A stretch of 54,128 nucleotides of DNA from the NCBI RefSeq assembly GCF_000454545.1, contig NZ_CM002139.1, positions 4,579,626 to 4,633,753 of the forward strand, written 5' to 3'. This document shows, piece after piece, positions 1 through 9,100 of this stretch (within the stretch, counting starts at the first letter, position 1; every line of letters starts with the position of its first letter). The notes below the pieces were generated by a model. It saw only the letters and a list, made by a program, of their open reading frames with translations. It was not told the DNA's origin and ran no database searches. Both the position numbers and the translations under genes were made by a program. The stretch is from Xanthomonas cassavae CFBP 4642 (GTDB lineage: Bacteria; Pseudomonadota; Gammaproteobacteria; Xanthomonadales; Xanthomonadaceae).

Positions 1-416
1 GCTTCGGCCAGGTAGCGCCTTGCATACTTGGCCTGGCCCACCGCATGGTAGGTCCCGCTGATGGCGCGTTTGACATTGCCCAGCACCACATTCAACCAAC
101 GTACTCCCTGGACTTCGGTTGCGGCACGACCACCGCCGGTGTCCAGTGTGGTGTGAGCATGTCCGGCATCCTCAAGACGGCGGAAACACGCCAGCCCATC
201 GCTGTAGACCTCGCATTCCGGCTCCAGACGCCGCGCGATCCAGTCCTCCAGCGAGGCGTTGTCAATAGCGATCCACAAACTCGCTCAGCGACAATCCCGG
301 CTGAAACTGCACGATGTTGATGCCCATCTCCCGCCTCCTTCGCTTCAGCTAGGGCCATTGTCCAACCCCAGCGTCGCAGATCCTGCAACTACCGGCTGAG
401 GAGGGGGCTAATCAGG
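1..416 (-). mobile_element. IS1595-family (ISXO2-like) element, copy 1, decayed and cut by the window edge
   Basis: This stretch closely matches the second copy at 2204-3161, beginning opposite base 2345 of that copy, so the rest of the element lies outside the window. It keeps the transposase start (ATG at 327, minus strand) and the outer terminal repeat at 394-416, which has 23 bases against 24 in copy 2. About 400 bases corresponding to 2610-3009 of copy 2 are missing; the junction is near 265. The deletion removes the zinc ribbon and the first catalytic Asp, so the copy cannot make a working transposase. It has the same orientation as copy 2 and both flank the AT-rich protease gene. Confidence 0.85.
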
Positions 417-419
417 TTT

Positions 420-1895
420 CTATTTGGAAGAATTTTCCAAATCTTGGATTACTCGCATGGAGCGAGGTTGTGAGAAATCCAAATAGTTGCTATCAAATGC
501 TTTGACGCTCTTTAATTCCCAGTTCTGGGTGACTCCTGAAAAACTCGCAATTCTATTATACGAAAGATTGTCCCAATCCGATAGTTGCACTAGGACCCCG
601 GAAGAGCTATCAACATATACTTGGCGGTGATAAATCCAATCCGGCAAGGAATAGTGCGACCTTTTGCCAGCAGGCAGACAGTACTTTTCACTACTTGTCA
701 AGCTGACGATACACCCAAGCAGCGTAGTATCGCTAACAACCTTCATCGATCTCGGTTTAGAGAAGTCTAAATAACTTCCATTGTCTGCCTTGACATTGCG
801 AAGATCACTATTTTCTACGGTGCCGACAAAACGTGCTATCCTGGCATAGGAAAGATTGTCCCAATCAGAGAGTACCACTGCGGTGCCCGGAGCGGCATCC
901 ACATATACTTTTTTATTGTAGATCCATGCCGGTAGCGAATAAGCGTGAGCCTCGCCAGGGTGCATGCAGAACTTTTCACTTGTCTCTACATTGACAATGC
1001 ATCCAAGAGGCGGTTCTTCCGATAAAAAACGTGCCTCGGGATAAATCGACTTGATCCAATCGACATACTTGGAAATTCGCGCGCCAGTGGATAGAGTGGA
1101 GGTACCGCCATTGGTTGTTGCGATGATGACTGGCTTGCCATTGCGAATTTGCCACCAGGCAGATCCGCTATCGCCCGCAGCCACTCTTGCCCAGTATGCC
1201 GACGGTCCCTGTGGGTCGTATTTGGCACCGATTCCATATTCATTCTCGAATACCTGGTTAATACGGCTTCGCGAATAGAGCCGTCTTGCTCCTTTTTCCG
1301 GCCAATATCCACCGTTAGACTTCGTTCCAACACCCCAGGAACCGTATCCAACGAAGATTACGTCGCGACCCACTTCGTCGAGATAATCATTCAAGATCGG
1401 ACGTTCGACCGGTCTTTCATTAGCGTCTAGTATCTGCCCGACTACGGGTAACTTTATCACCGCGACATCCGTAGACGCCCCGCCCATTCCTGACGGAACG
1501 GAAATTCTTTGAGGCGGTACGTATGCGATACCCGAGCCTGAGGCTATAATATTTCCATTTAGATCTTTAAAAGTCCTGTTGACTGCAGTTTCTTCAGCCT
1601 TGTAGGGAACGCAATGAGCGGCTGTGAGGATATAGCTCCAGTCGCCTGAATTTCCAAGCCACGTCGCGGTGCATCCGGAAATATCGCCAACCACGAGCCA
1701 TGGCTTTTCATAGCTAAAAGAGCGCAACTCATCGTTGCTAGTTTTTAAGCTTTCTCCAACATTTTCCAGGTCACCTCCGTAGTATTTAAATGTTGCTTCG
1801 TCAATAACCGCGGCTTGTGCTGGAAGAAAATTAATTAGGAATGAAATTCCAAGGGTGATGCCAATAGCTATTTTCAATTTTTTATCTCGAGCCAT
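420..1895 (-). CDS. Secreted trypsin-like serine protease with two C-terminal crystallin-like repeats
   Basis: A 491-residue protein with a basic N-terminus, a hydrophobic segment (about residues 8-28) and an Ala-rich cleavage region, hence probably exported by Sec. The S1 catalytic triad is readable: His94 in TAAHC, Asp143 in STDVAVIKL and Ser243 in GDSGSAWW. After the protease domain (about 55-290) come two homologous modules of roughly 93 residues, 297-389 and 393-485. Each starts with LGCIV, has a second Cys about 10 residues on, and contains a shared SDWDNLSY core and a YLDFS-PRSM ending. The modules resemble beta/gamma-crystallin folds, but that is inference. The gene is much richer in A+T than its neighbours and sits between two insertion-sequence copies, which suggests horizontal acquisition. 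The stop is 3 bases from the copy 1 end. The start ATG has no strong Shine-Dalgarno. Confidence 0.85.
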   Translation of the reverse strand: MARDKKLKIAIGITLGISFLINFLPAQAAVIDEATFKYYGGDLENVGESLKTSNDELRSFSYEKPWLVVGDISGCTATWLGNSGDWSYILTAAHCVPYKAEETAVNRTFKDLNGNIIASGSGIAYVPPQRISVPSGMGGASTDVAVIKLPVVGQILDANERPVERPILNDYLDEVGRDVIFVGYGSWGVGTKSNGGYWPEKGARRLYSRSRINQVFENEYGIGAKYDPQGPSAYWARVAAGDSGSAWWQIRNGKPVIIATTNGGTSTLSTGARISKYVDWIKSIYPEARFLSEEPPLGCIVNVETSEKFCMHPGEAHAYSLPAWIYNKKVYVDAAPGTAVVLSDWDNLSYARIARFVGTVENSDLRNVKADNGSYLDFSKPRSMKVVSDTTLLGCIVSLTSSEKYCLPAGKRSHYSLPDWIYHRQVYVDSSSGVLVQLSDWDNLSYNRIASFSGVTQNWELKSVKAFDSNYLDFSQPRSMRVIQDLENSSK

Positions 1896-2203
1896 CTTGT
1901 AATACGGGGTTGAATATATTGCGTGCCGCTATGCTAATCCGGAAAATTTCAGATGCCAATGGGCCAATCCCCAAATTGCCTGTGGATAGGCGTAGAGAAA
2001 TCTTGAGCCGGTATCGGCAGTTATGTAATGACCCACTGAAACTCTGATCAGGTGTTAACTTTCATAGGAGACACCGATGAGTGCAGTGATGGACGAAGAA
2101 CAGATCAAGCGCGACCGAACGGTCCGAGAATGCAGTATCAGAGGCGGGTGCTGCTGGGGCTGACGTATGCCGACCGGCAGATGAGATTTGATTCATTAAC
2201 TTA
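1896..2203. other. Non-coding gap between protease gene and IS copy 2
   Basis: The AT-rich part next to 1895 should hold the promoter of the minus-strand protease gene, though no convincing -35/-10 pair was identified. The part from about 2020 on looks like the end and leader of another insertion sequence, described separately. Bases 2196-2203 (TTAACTTA) touch IS copy 2 and do not match the eight bases on its other side. Confidence 0.5.
2077..2163 (+). pseudogene. Truncated IS3-type transposase OrfA start
   Basis: A 28-codon reading frame begins MSAVMDEEQIKR, preceded by an AGGAG ribosome site at 2066-2070. MDEEQIKR-like openings, normally continuing WTAKRK, are familiar from IS3-family OrfA proteins of plant-associated proteobacteria. 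Here the match stops after the twelfth codon and the frame ends in TGA at 2161. The likely reading is the 5' end of a former IS3 element that was broken before or when IS copy 2 arrived. The family call is from memory of the N-terminal motif and is tentative. Confidence 0.4.
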
Positions 2204-2227
2204 CCTGATTAGCCCCATCCCTCAGCC
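2204..2227 (+). repeat. Left terminal inverted repeat of IS copy 2
   Basis: It is the exact reverse complement of 3138-3161. The outer end reads CCTGATTAGCCCC, and the transposase stop codon TAA (2209-2211 read on the minus strand) lies inside the repeat. Confidence 0.95.
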
Positions 2228-3071
2228 ATGAAAGTTGCTTGCCATTCGCAAAACGCACTCTGGGCAAGGTGTGCAGCGCACAGCGCCGTCGCCAGCCGCG
2301 GCAGCATCTGTTTCAGGTCGGATCGGCGGTTGAAGCGATAGCCCGCTTCGGCCAGGTAGCGCCTTGCATACTTGGCCTGGCCCACCGCATGGTATGTCCC
2401 GCTGATGGCGCGTTTGACATTGCCCAGCACCGCATTCAACCAACGTGCTCCCTGGACGTCGGTTGCAGCACGACCGCCGCCGGTATCGAGGGTGGTGTGG
2501 GCATGCCCGGCCTCCTCCAGACGGCGAAAGCACGCCAGGCCGTCGCTATAGACCTCACACTCCGGCTCCAGACGGCGCGCGATCCAGTCCTTCAGCGAGG
2601 CGTTGTCAAAGGCCTTCACCGGCTCGATCACCGCAAAGACCGGATGCTCGTGGGTGTGGTCCACTTGCACCGCGATCACGAACGGCTGCTTGTTCTCCGA
2701 GCCCCGTCCGCGCTTGCCGCCGCTGCGTTCACCGCCAGATACGCGTCGTCGATCTGCACAAACCCCTTGAGTTTTCGCGGTTCTTCGCGCTCGGTCATCG
2801 CCTGCATCCACAGGCGCAAGGACAGCTTGCTGGATTGCAACAGCGTGCCAGCACGCAAGGTGGTTTGATGCCGGCACGCCCGGCACTGGTAGTACACCTG
2901 ATCATCGCGTCGAACGCGCGAGCGCGCGCGGCCGTCGCATTGCGGGCAGCGAAATCCCTTCGGCCAGCGCCACCGATACAACGCCCGGTAGCACTTGGCT
3001 TCGGTTCCGTAGCGATCCATGAACTCGGTCAGCGACAGGCCCGGCTGAAACTGCACGATGCTGATGCCCAT
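2209..3071 (-). pseudogene. IS1595-family transposase, single-base frameshift
   Basis: From ATG at 3071 the frame encodes MGISIVQFQPG, a zinc ribbon (CPQC ... CRAC) and the first catalytic Asp in QIDDAYL. It then runs into a wrong frame. The correct continuation (GGERSGGKRGRG ... YSDGLACF ... GTYHAVGQAKYARRYLAEAGYRFNRR) lies one frame over and ends at 2209. Restoring one base in the CC at 2735-2736 (GGGC expected on the coding strand) would join the halves into about 287 residues, a normal size for the family. The second Asp (SDG), the Asn/His region and the Glu of the DDE-type core are all present, so the damage is recent and limited to the indel. Confidence 0.88.
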
Positions 3072-3137
3072 CTCCCACCTCGTTGCCTTCAAGTGCGGTC
3101 ATTGTCCAATCGCTGCGTCGCAGATCCTGCAACTAGC

Positions 3138-3161
3138 GGCTGAGGGATGGGGCTAATCAGG
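3138..3161 (-). repeat. Right terminal inverted repeat of IS copy 2
   Basis: Exact 24-bp partner of 2204-2227. A one-base-shorter variant of the same end closes copy 1 at 394-416. Confidence 0.95.
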
Positions 3162-3253
3162 AATGGCTAACAGGTGGCCCTCAGTAGCAGGTGCTATACG
3201 AATGAGTTCAAGGTCAAGGCAGTTCGCCAAGTAACCGATCCACGCTTCCCAAC

Positions 3254-4561
3254 TCACCCCTGCTGCAGATAATCCAGCGATACCTGCAACAACACACGCA
3301 AGCCCACATCCAGCGAGGACTCGTCCAGCAGGAACTGCGGCGAGTGGTTGCTGGGCGCAGTGGCCGGGTCGATGCCCTTGGCAGTGGAGCCAACGAAGAA
3401 GAACATCGACGGCACCTGCTGGGCGTAGAACGAGAAGTCTTCCGCGCCCATCTGCAACGGCGGCTCGTAGACGTTGTCCGCGCCCACCACCGCCTGCAGG
3501 CTGGGCAGCATCTTGGCCGTCAGGGCCGGGTCGTTGACCGTGGCCGGGTTGCCGTCCTGATCGGGCACCTTCGCGTCCACCTTGGCACCATGCGCGGCAG
3601 CGGTGTGCTCGGCCACGTTCTTCAGGTCGGCAAAGATCTGCTGGCGCATGCCTTCGTCGAAGGTGCGGATGGTGCCGACCATTTCCACATCGTCGGGGAT
3701 GATGTTGTAGCGGATGCCGCCCTTGATCGCACCGAAGCTGAGCACCGCCGGCTGCTTGGACAGGTTGGCGCGGCGGCTGATCACCGTTTGCGCGGCGCCG
3801 ATCATGTCGGCGCTGGCCACGATCGGGTCGATGCCGTTCCATGGCGCCGAGCCGTGGGTCTGGCGGCCGATCATCTTGATCGCGAAACGGTCCGAGGCGG
3901 CCATCAGCGGGCCGCTGCGCACCGCGATCTTGCCTGCCTGCACGCTGGAGAACACGTGCAGGCCGAACACCGCCTGCGGGGTGAAGTCGGCGAACAGGCC
4001 CTCTTTCAGCATCAGCGAGGCGCCGCCCTCTTCGTTGCCCGGCGCGCCCTCTTCGGAGGGCTGGAAGATCAGCATCACCTCGCCCGGCAGCTGTTCGCGC
4101 ATGCCCACCAGCGCTTCGGCCACGCCGAGCAGGATGGCGGTGTGGGCGTCGTGGCCGCAGGCATGCATTACCCCGACCTGCTCGCCGCGGTACTCGGCGG
4201 TGGCCTTGGAGGCGAACGGCAGGCCGGTCTGTTCGGTCACCGGCAGCGCGTCCATATCGGCGCGCAGGGCGATCTTCGGACCGGGCTTGCCGCCCTTGAT
4301 GATGGCCACCACGCCGTGATGGGCGATGCCGGTGCGCGGTTTGAGGCCGAGTTTGCGCAGCTGCGCGGCCACGGCGGCGGCGGTGCGCTCCTCGCGGTTG
4401 GACAGCTCCGGGTGCTGATGGAAGTCGCGGCGCCATTGCACCACCTTGGCCTGCAGCGGGGCGGCGGCGGCCTGAACGTCGGGCCGTTGCGCGGTCTGCG
4501 CGGCGGCGAGCGTGGGCAGGGCGAGCAGCAAGGCGCTGGTCAGCAGGCGGGAGGGGCGCAT
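3254..4561 (-). CDS. Secreted M20-family amidohydrolase (hippurate hydrolase-like)
   Basis: A 435-residue metallopeptidase-fold hydrolase that removes the acyl or amino-acid part from N-acyl amino acids or similar amides. An N-terminal signal peptide (about residues 1-22, ending LAAAQ) points to the periplasm. M20/AmhX-type landmarks are present: DFHQHPELS near 47, ALRADMDALP near 98-107, MHACGHDAH at 132-140 with Cys135/His137 as metal ligands, and the PSEEG catalytic Glu near 170. An H-E-type ligand occurs late in MGAEDFSFY. Start chosen at ATG 4561 because AGAGGA lies six bases upstream; a TTG two codons earlier would sit on top of that site. It is transcribed away from the efflux operon. 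Substrate is not deducible from sequence. Confidence 0.9.
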   Translation of the reverse strand: MRPSRLLTSALLLALPTLAAAQTAQRPDVQAAAAPLQAKVVQWRRDFHQHPELSNREERTAAAVAAQLRKLGLKPRTGIAHHGVVAIIKGGKPGPKIALRADMDALPVTEQTGLPFASKATAEYRGEQVGVMHACGHDAHTAILLGVAEALVGMREQLPGEVMLIFQPSEEGAPGNEEGGASLMLKEGLFADFTPQAVFGLHVFSSVQAGKIAVRSGPLMAASDRFAIKMIGRQTHGSAPWNGIDPIVASADMIGAAQTVISRRANLSKQPAVLSFGAIKGGIRYNIIPDDVEMVGTIRTFDEGMRQQIFADLKNVAEHTAAAHGAKVDAKVPDQDGNPATVNDPALTAKMLPSLQAVVGADNVYEPPLQMGAEDFSFYAQQVPSMFFFVGSTAKGIDPATAPSNHSPQFLLDESSLDVGLRVLLQVSLDYLQQG

Positions 4562-4716
4562 CGGCAATCCTCTAAAGATGGTTGCCTAATGTAGTGCAGG
4601 TGCACGCTCGGTGGGCTGCATTGGGGCCCGATTCAGCCAGGCGGTCAACCGTGTCCGCGTTGAGGCGTTACCGCTGCACGCATCCGTGAACGGTGCAGTC
4701 GTTTCGCCCGGGGAGC

Positions 4717-4732
4717 CGTTACTTCAGTAACG
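4717..4732. promoter_or_regulatory. Perfect palindrome upstream of efflux operon
   Basis: CGTTACT and AGTAACG face each other across TC. The palindrome lies 85 bases before the mdtA start and about 155 bases before the divergent amidohydrolase start, the usual place for a repressor operator. No regulator gene is adjacent, so the binding protein is unknown. Confidence 0.45.
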
Positions 4733-4817
4733 CTCAATTGCCTGGTCGCAACGATATGCTTCGCAAAGCCGCCCCACGGTCGCCCCCAGCGCCCGGCCCG
4801 TCCTCAGGAGTTGTCGC

Positions 4818-6056
4818 ATGTCGCGTTTTTGGAAGATCACACTGCTGGTCGTAGCGGTGCTCGTCGTGGTGTTTGTCGCGATGCGGATGATGGGTGGGGG
4901 CAGTCAGGGCAAGCGGGCCGGCGCGCCTGACGGCAACGGCACCGAAAACAACGGCCCGGTCCCGGTCACGGTCGTGGCCGCCACCACCCAGGATGTGCCG
5001 GTGTATGCCAGCGCGCTGGGCACGGTGACCGCGCTCAACACGGTGACGGTCAGCCCGCAGGTCGGCGGCCAGCTGATGAGCCTGAATTTCAAGGAAGGCC
5101 AGGAGGTGAAGAAGGGCGAGCTGCTGGCGCAGATCGACCCGCGCACGCTGCAGGCCAGCTACGACCAGGCGCTGGCCGCCAAGCGCCAGAACCAGGCGCT
5201 GCTGGCGACCTCGCGGGTGAACTACCAGCGCTCCAACGACCCGGCCTACAAGCAGTACGTCTCGCGCACCGATCTGGACACCCAGCGCAACCAGGTGGCG
5301 CAGTACGAGGCCGCGGTGGCCGCCAACGATGCGCAGATGCGCTCGGCGCAGGTGCAACTGCAGTTCACCCGGGTGACCGCGCCGATCAACGGCATTGCCG
5401 GCATCCGCGGTGTGGACGTGGGCAATATCGTCAGCACCACCTCCACCATCGTCACCCTGACCCAGATCCGCCCGATCTACGTGTCCTTCAACCTGCCCGA
5501 GCGCGAGCTGCAGGCGGTGCGCAGCGGCCAGGCGGCAGCGCCGCTGGGCGTGGCCGCACTGGATCGCGGCGATGCGCACGTGATCAGCGGCGACGGCAAG
5601 CTGGAGGTGATCGACAACCGCATCGCCGCCGACAGCGGCACCTTCGGCGCACGTGCGATCTTTGAAAATACCGACAACGCCTTGTGGCCGGGCCAGTTCG
5701 TCAATGTGCGCCTGCAGCTGCGCACCATCGCCGGCGGCACCGTGGTGCCGACCCAGGCCGTACAGCGCGGCCCGGACGGCGATTACGTCTACGTGGTCGG
5801 CAACGACAACACCGCGCAGATGCGCACCGTGCTGCAGGGCGTGGAAGTGGACGACAGCCATGTGCAGGTGACCAAGGGTCTCAAGCCGGGCGAACGCGTG
5901 GTCACCGAAGGCCAGTTCCGGCTCAAGCCGGGCAGCAAGGTCAGCGCACTCAAGCCGGGCGAGACCCCGCCCGAGCCAACCGAAGCCGAACTCAAGGCGG
6001 CGCAAGACAAGCCGCAGGGCGGCGGCGGCGGCCGTCGCGGCGGCGGCCCGCGCTAA
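4818..6056 (+). CDS. mdtA: RND efflux periplasmic adaptor (MdtA-like)
   Basis: A 412-residue membrane-fusion protein that bridges an inner-membrane RND pump and an outer-membrane channel. Residues 5-25 form an uncleaved-looking membrane anchor; there is no lipobox. A barrel-sandwich/lipoyl half (VTVSPQVGGQLMSLNFKEGQ near 75) is followed by an alpha-helical hairpin (about 110-175), the second lipoyl half (APINGIAGIRGVDVGNIV), a beta-barrel and the membrane-proximal domain. The C-terminus is a Gly/Arg-rich tail. AGGAG at 4806-4810 is seven bases before ATG. It heads an operon with two RND permeases, matching the mdtABC arrangement in which both permeases form one pump. The symbol is by family resemblance. 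Confidence 0.92.
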   Translation: MSRFWKITLLVVAVLVVVFVAMRMMGGGSQGKRAGAPDGNGTENNGPVPVTVVAATTQDVPVYASALGTVTALNTVTVSPQVGGQLMSLNFKEGQEVKKGELLAQIDPRTLQASYDQALAAKRQNQALLATSRVNYQRSNDPAYKQYVSRTDLDTQRNQVAQYEAAVAANDAQMRSAQVQLQFTRVTAPINGIAGIRGVDVGNIVSTTSTIVTLTQIRPIYVSFNLPERELQAVRSGQAAAPLGVAALDRGDAHVISGDGKLEVIDNRIAADSGTFGARAIFENTDNALWPGQFVNVRLQLRTIAGGTVVPTQAVQRGPDGDYVYVVGNDNTAQMRTVLQGVEVDDSHVQVTKGLKPGERVVTEGQFRLKPGSKVSALKPGETPPEPTEAELKAAQDKPQGGGGGRRGGGPR

Positions 6057-6150
6057 TGCCTGACCACTGGTGACGGGACACCCCATTGCCAGTGCGCGTC
6101 GGCGCCCTGCGCGCCGGCACCGATTGACGTCTTCAGCAAGGATTCCCCCC

Positions 6151-9100
6151 GTGGGCTTTTCGACCATCTTCATCCGCCGCCCCATTGCCACCTCGCTGTT
6201 GATGGCGGGCGTCCTGCTGCTGGGCATCCTAGGCTACCGGCAGTTGCCGGTCTCGGCGCTGCCGGAAATCGACGCGCCCAGCCTGGTCGTGACCACCCAG
6301 TATCCCGGCGCCAACGCGACCACCATGGCCTCGCTGGTGACCACGCCGCTGGAGCGCCAGTTCGGGCAGATCTCCGGGTTGCAGATGATGACCTCCGATT
6401 CGTCGGCAGGCCTGTCCACGATCATCCTGCAGTTCTCGATGGACCGCGACATCGACATCGCCTCGCAGGACGTGCAGGCGGCCATCCGCCAGGCCACCCT
6501 GCCCTCGTCGCTGCCGTATCAGCCGGTCTACAACCGGGTCAATCCGGCCGACGCGGCGATCCTCACCCTCAAGCTCACCTCCGACTCGCTGCCGCTGCGC
6601 GAGGTCAACCGCTACGCCGATGCGATCCTGGCCCAGCGCCTGTCGCAGGTGCCGGGGGTGGGCCTGGTGTCGATCGCCGGCAATGTGCGCCCTGCGGTGC
6701 GTATCCAGGTCAACCCGGCGCAGCTGTCGAACATGGGCCTGACCATGGAGTCGCTGCGCAGCGCCCTGACCCAGACCAATGTCAGCGCGCCCAAGGGCTC
6801 GCTCAACGGCAAGACCCAGTCCTACAGCATCGGCACCAACGACCAGCTCACCGACGCGGCGCAGTACCGCGAGACCATCATCAGCTACAGCAACGGCCGC
6901 CCGGTGCGGCTGGCGGATGTGGCCAAGGTGGTCGATGGGGTGGAAAACGACCAGCTGGCCGCCTGGGCCGACGGCAAGCCGGCGGTGCTGCTGGAGATCC
7001 GCCGCCAGCCCGGCGCCAACATCGTGCAGACGGTGGAGCAGATCCGCAGCATCCTGCCGCAGCTGCAGTCGGTGTTGCCGGCCGACGTGCACCTGGAGGT
7101 GTTCTCCGACCGCACCGAAACCATTCGCGCCTCGGTGCACGAAGTGAAGTTCACCCTGGTGCTGACGATTGCGCTGGTGGTGGCGGTGATCTTCGTGTTC
7201 CTGCGCCGGCTGTGGGCCACCATCATTCCTTCTGTGGCGGTGCCGTTGTCGCTGGCCGGCACCTTCGGGGTGATGGCGTTCGCCGGCATGTCGCTGGACA
7301 ACCTGTCGCTGATGGCGCTGGTGGTGGCAACCGGGTTCGTGGTCGACGATGCGATCGTGATGATCGAGAACATCGTGCGCTACATCGAACAGGGCAAGAG
7401 CGGTCCGGAAGCGGCCGAAATCGGCGCCAAGCAGATCGGCTTCACCGTGTTTTCGCTGACCGTGTCGCTGGTGGCGGTGTTCCTGCCGCTGCTGCTGATG
7501 CCGGGCGTGACCGGGCGGTTGTTCCATGAGTTCGCCTGGGTGCTGTCGATAGCGGTAGTGATCTCGATGCTGGTGTCGCTGACGCTGACGCCGATGATGT
7601 GCGCCTACCTGCTCAAGCCCGACGCCCTGCCCGAAGGCGAAGACGCGCACGAACGCGCCGCCGCCGCCGGCAAGACCAACCTGTGGACGCGCACCGTGGG
7701 CGCCTACGAGCGCAGCCTGGACTGGGTGCTGGCGCACCAGCCGCTGACCCTGGCGGTGGCGATCGGCGCGGTGGCGCTGACCGTGGTGCTGTACATGGCG
7801 ATCCCCAAGGGCCTGCTGCCCGAGCAGGACACCGGCCTGATCACCGGCGTGGTGCAGGCCGACCAGAACGTGGCGTTCCCGCAGATGGAGCAACGCACCC
7901 AGGCGGTGGCTGCCGCATTGCAGAAAGATCCGGCGGTGACCGGCGTGGCGGCCTTTATCGGCGCCGGCACCATGAACCCCACCATCAACCAGGGCCAGCT
8001 GTCGATCGTGCTGAAGACGCGCGGCGACCGCGATGGGCTGGACGAGGTGCTGCCGCGCCTGCAGAAAGCGGTGGCCGGCATTCCGGGCGTGGCGCTGTTC
8101 CTCAAGCCGGTGCAGGACGTCACCCTGGACACGCGCGTGGCCGCGACCGAATACCAATATTCGATCTCGGACGTGGACAGCAACGAACTGGCCACCTGGG
8201 CCGCGCGCATGACCGAGGCGATGCGCAAGCTGCCCGAGCTAGCGGACGTGGACAACAACCTGGCCAACCAGGGCCGTGCGCTGGAGCTGAGCATCGACCG
8301 CGACAAGGCCAGCATGCTGGGCGTGCCGATGCAGACCATCGACGACACGCTGTATGACGCGTTCGGCCAGCGCCAGATCTCCACCATCTTCACCGAGCTC
8401 AACCAGTATCGCGTGGTGCTGGAAGTGGCGCCGGAATTCCGCAGCAGTACGGCACTGATGAACCAGCTGGCGGTAGCCAGCAACGGCAGCGGCGCGCTGA
8501 CCGGCACCAATGCCACCAGCTTCGGCCAGGTGACCTCGTCCAACTCGTCCACCGCCACCGGCGTGGGCGCGCAGAACACCGGCATCGTGGTCGGTGCCGG
8601 CAGCATCATTCCGCTGGCCGCGCTGGCCGAAGCCAAGGTCACCAACACGCCGTTGGTGGTGAGCCACCAGCAGCAGCTGCCGGCAGTCACCATCTCGTTC
8701 AACCTGGCGCCGGGGCATTCGCTGTCGCAGGCGGTGGCGGCGATCGAGAAAGCCCGCGAAGCGCTCAAGATCCCGACCCAGGTGCATGCACAGTTCGTCG
8801 GCAAGGCCGCCGAATTCACGGGCAGCCAGACCGACATCGTGTGGCTGCTGCTGGCATCGATCGTGGTGATCTACATCGTGCTGGGCGTGCTGTACGAGAG
8901 CTACATCCATCCGCTGACCATCATCTCCACGCTGCCGCCGGCCGGCGTTGGCGCATTGCTGGCGCTGATGATGTGCGGGCTGAGCCTGTCGGTGGACGGC
9001 ATCGTCGGCATCGTGCTGCTGATCGGCATCGTCAAGAAGAACGCCATCATGATGATCGACTTCGCCATCGACGCCCGTCGCGAAGGCGCCAACGCGCACG

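Larger units (their letters stand above)
2204..3161 (-). mobile_element. IS1595-family (ISXO2-like) element, copy 2, complete ends
   Basis: A 958-bp element bounded by perfect 24-bp inverted repeats at 2204-2227 and 3138-3161. It carries one transposase gene on the minus strand, disrupted by a frameshift. IS1595 elements usually make 8-bp target duplications, but the flanks here (TTAACTTA on the left, AATGGCTA on the right) differ. The element was therefore either rearranged after insertion or is one arm of a larger composite structure with copy 1. With intact ends it could still be mobilised in trans by a related transposase. Confidence 0.9.

Noticed and set aside
4734..8157. Long minus-strand frames opposite mdtA and mdtB
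   Set aside because: Compositional shadows of the efflux genes, with low-complexity His/Gln/Arg translations and no ribosome sites.
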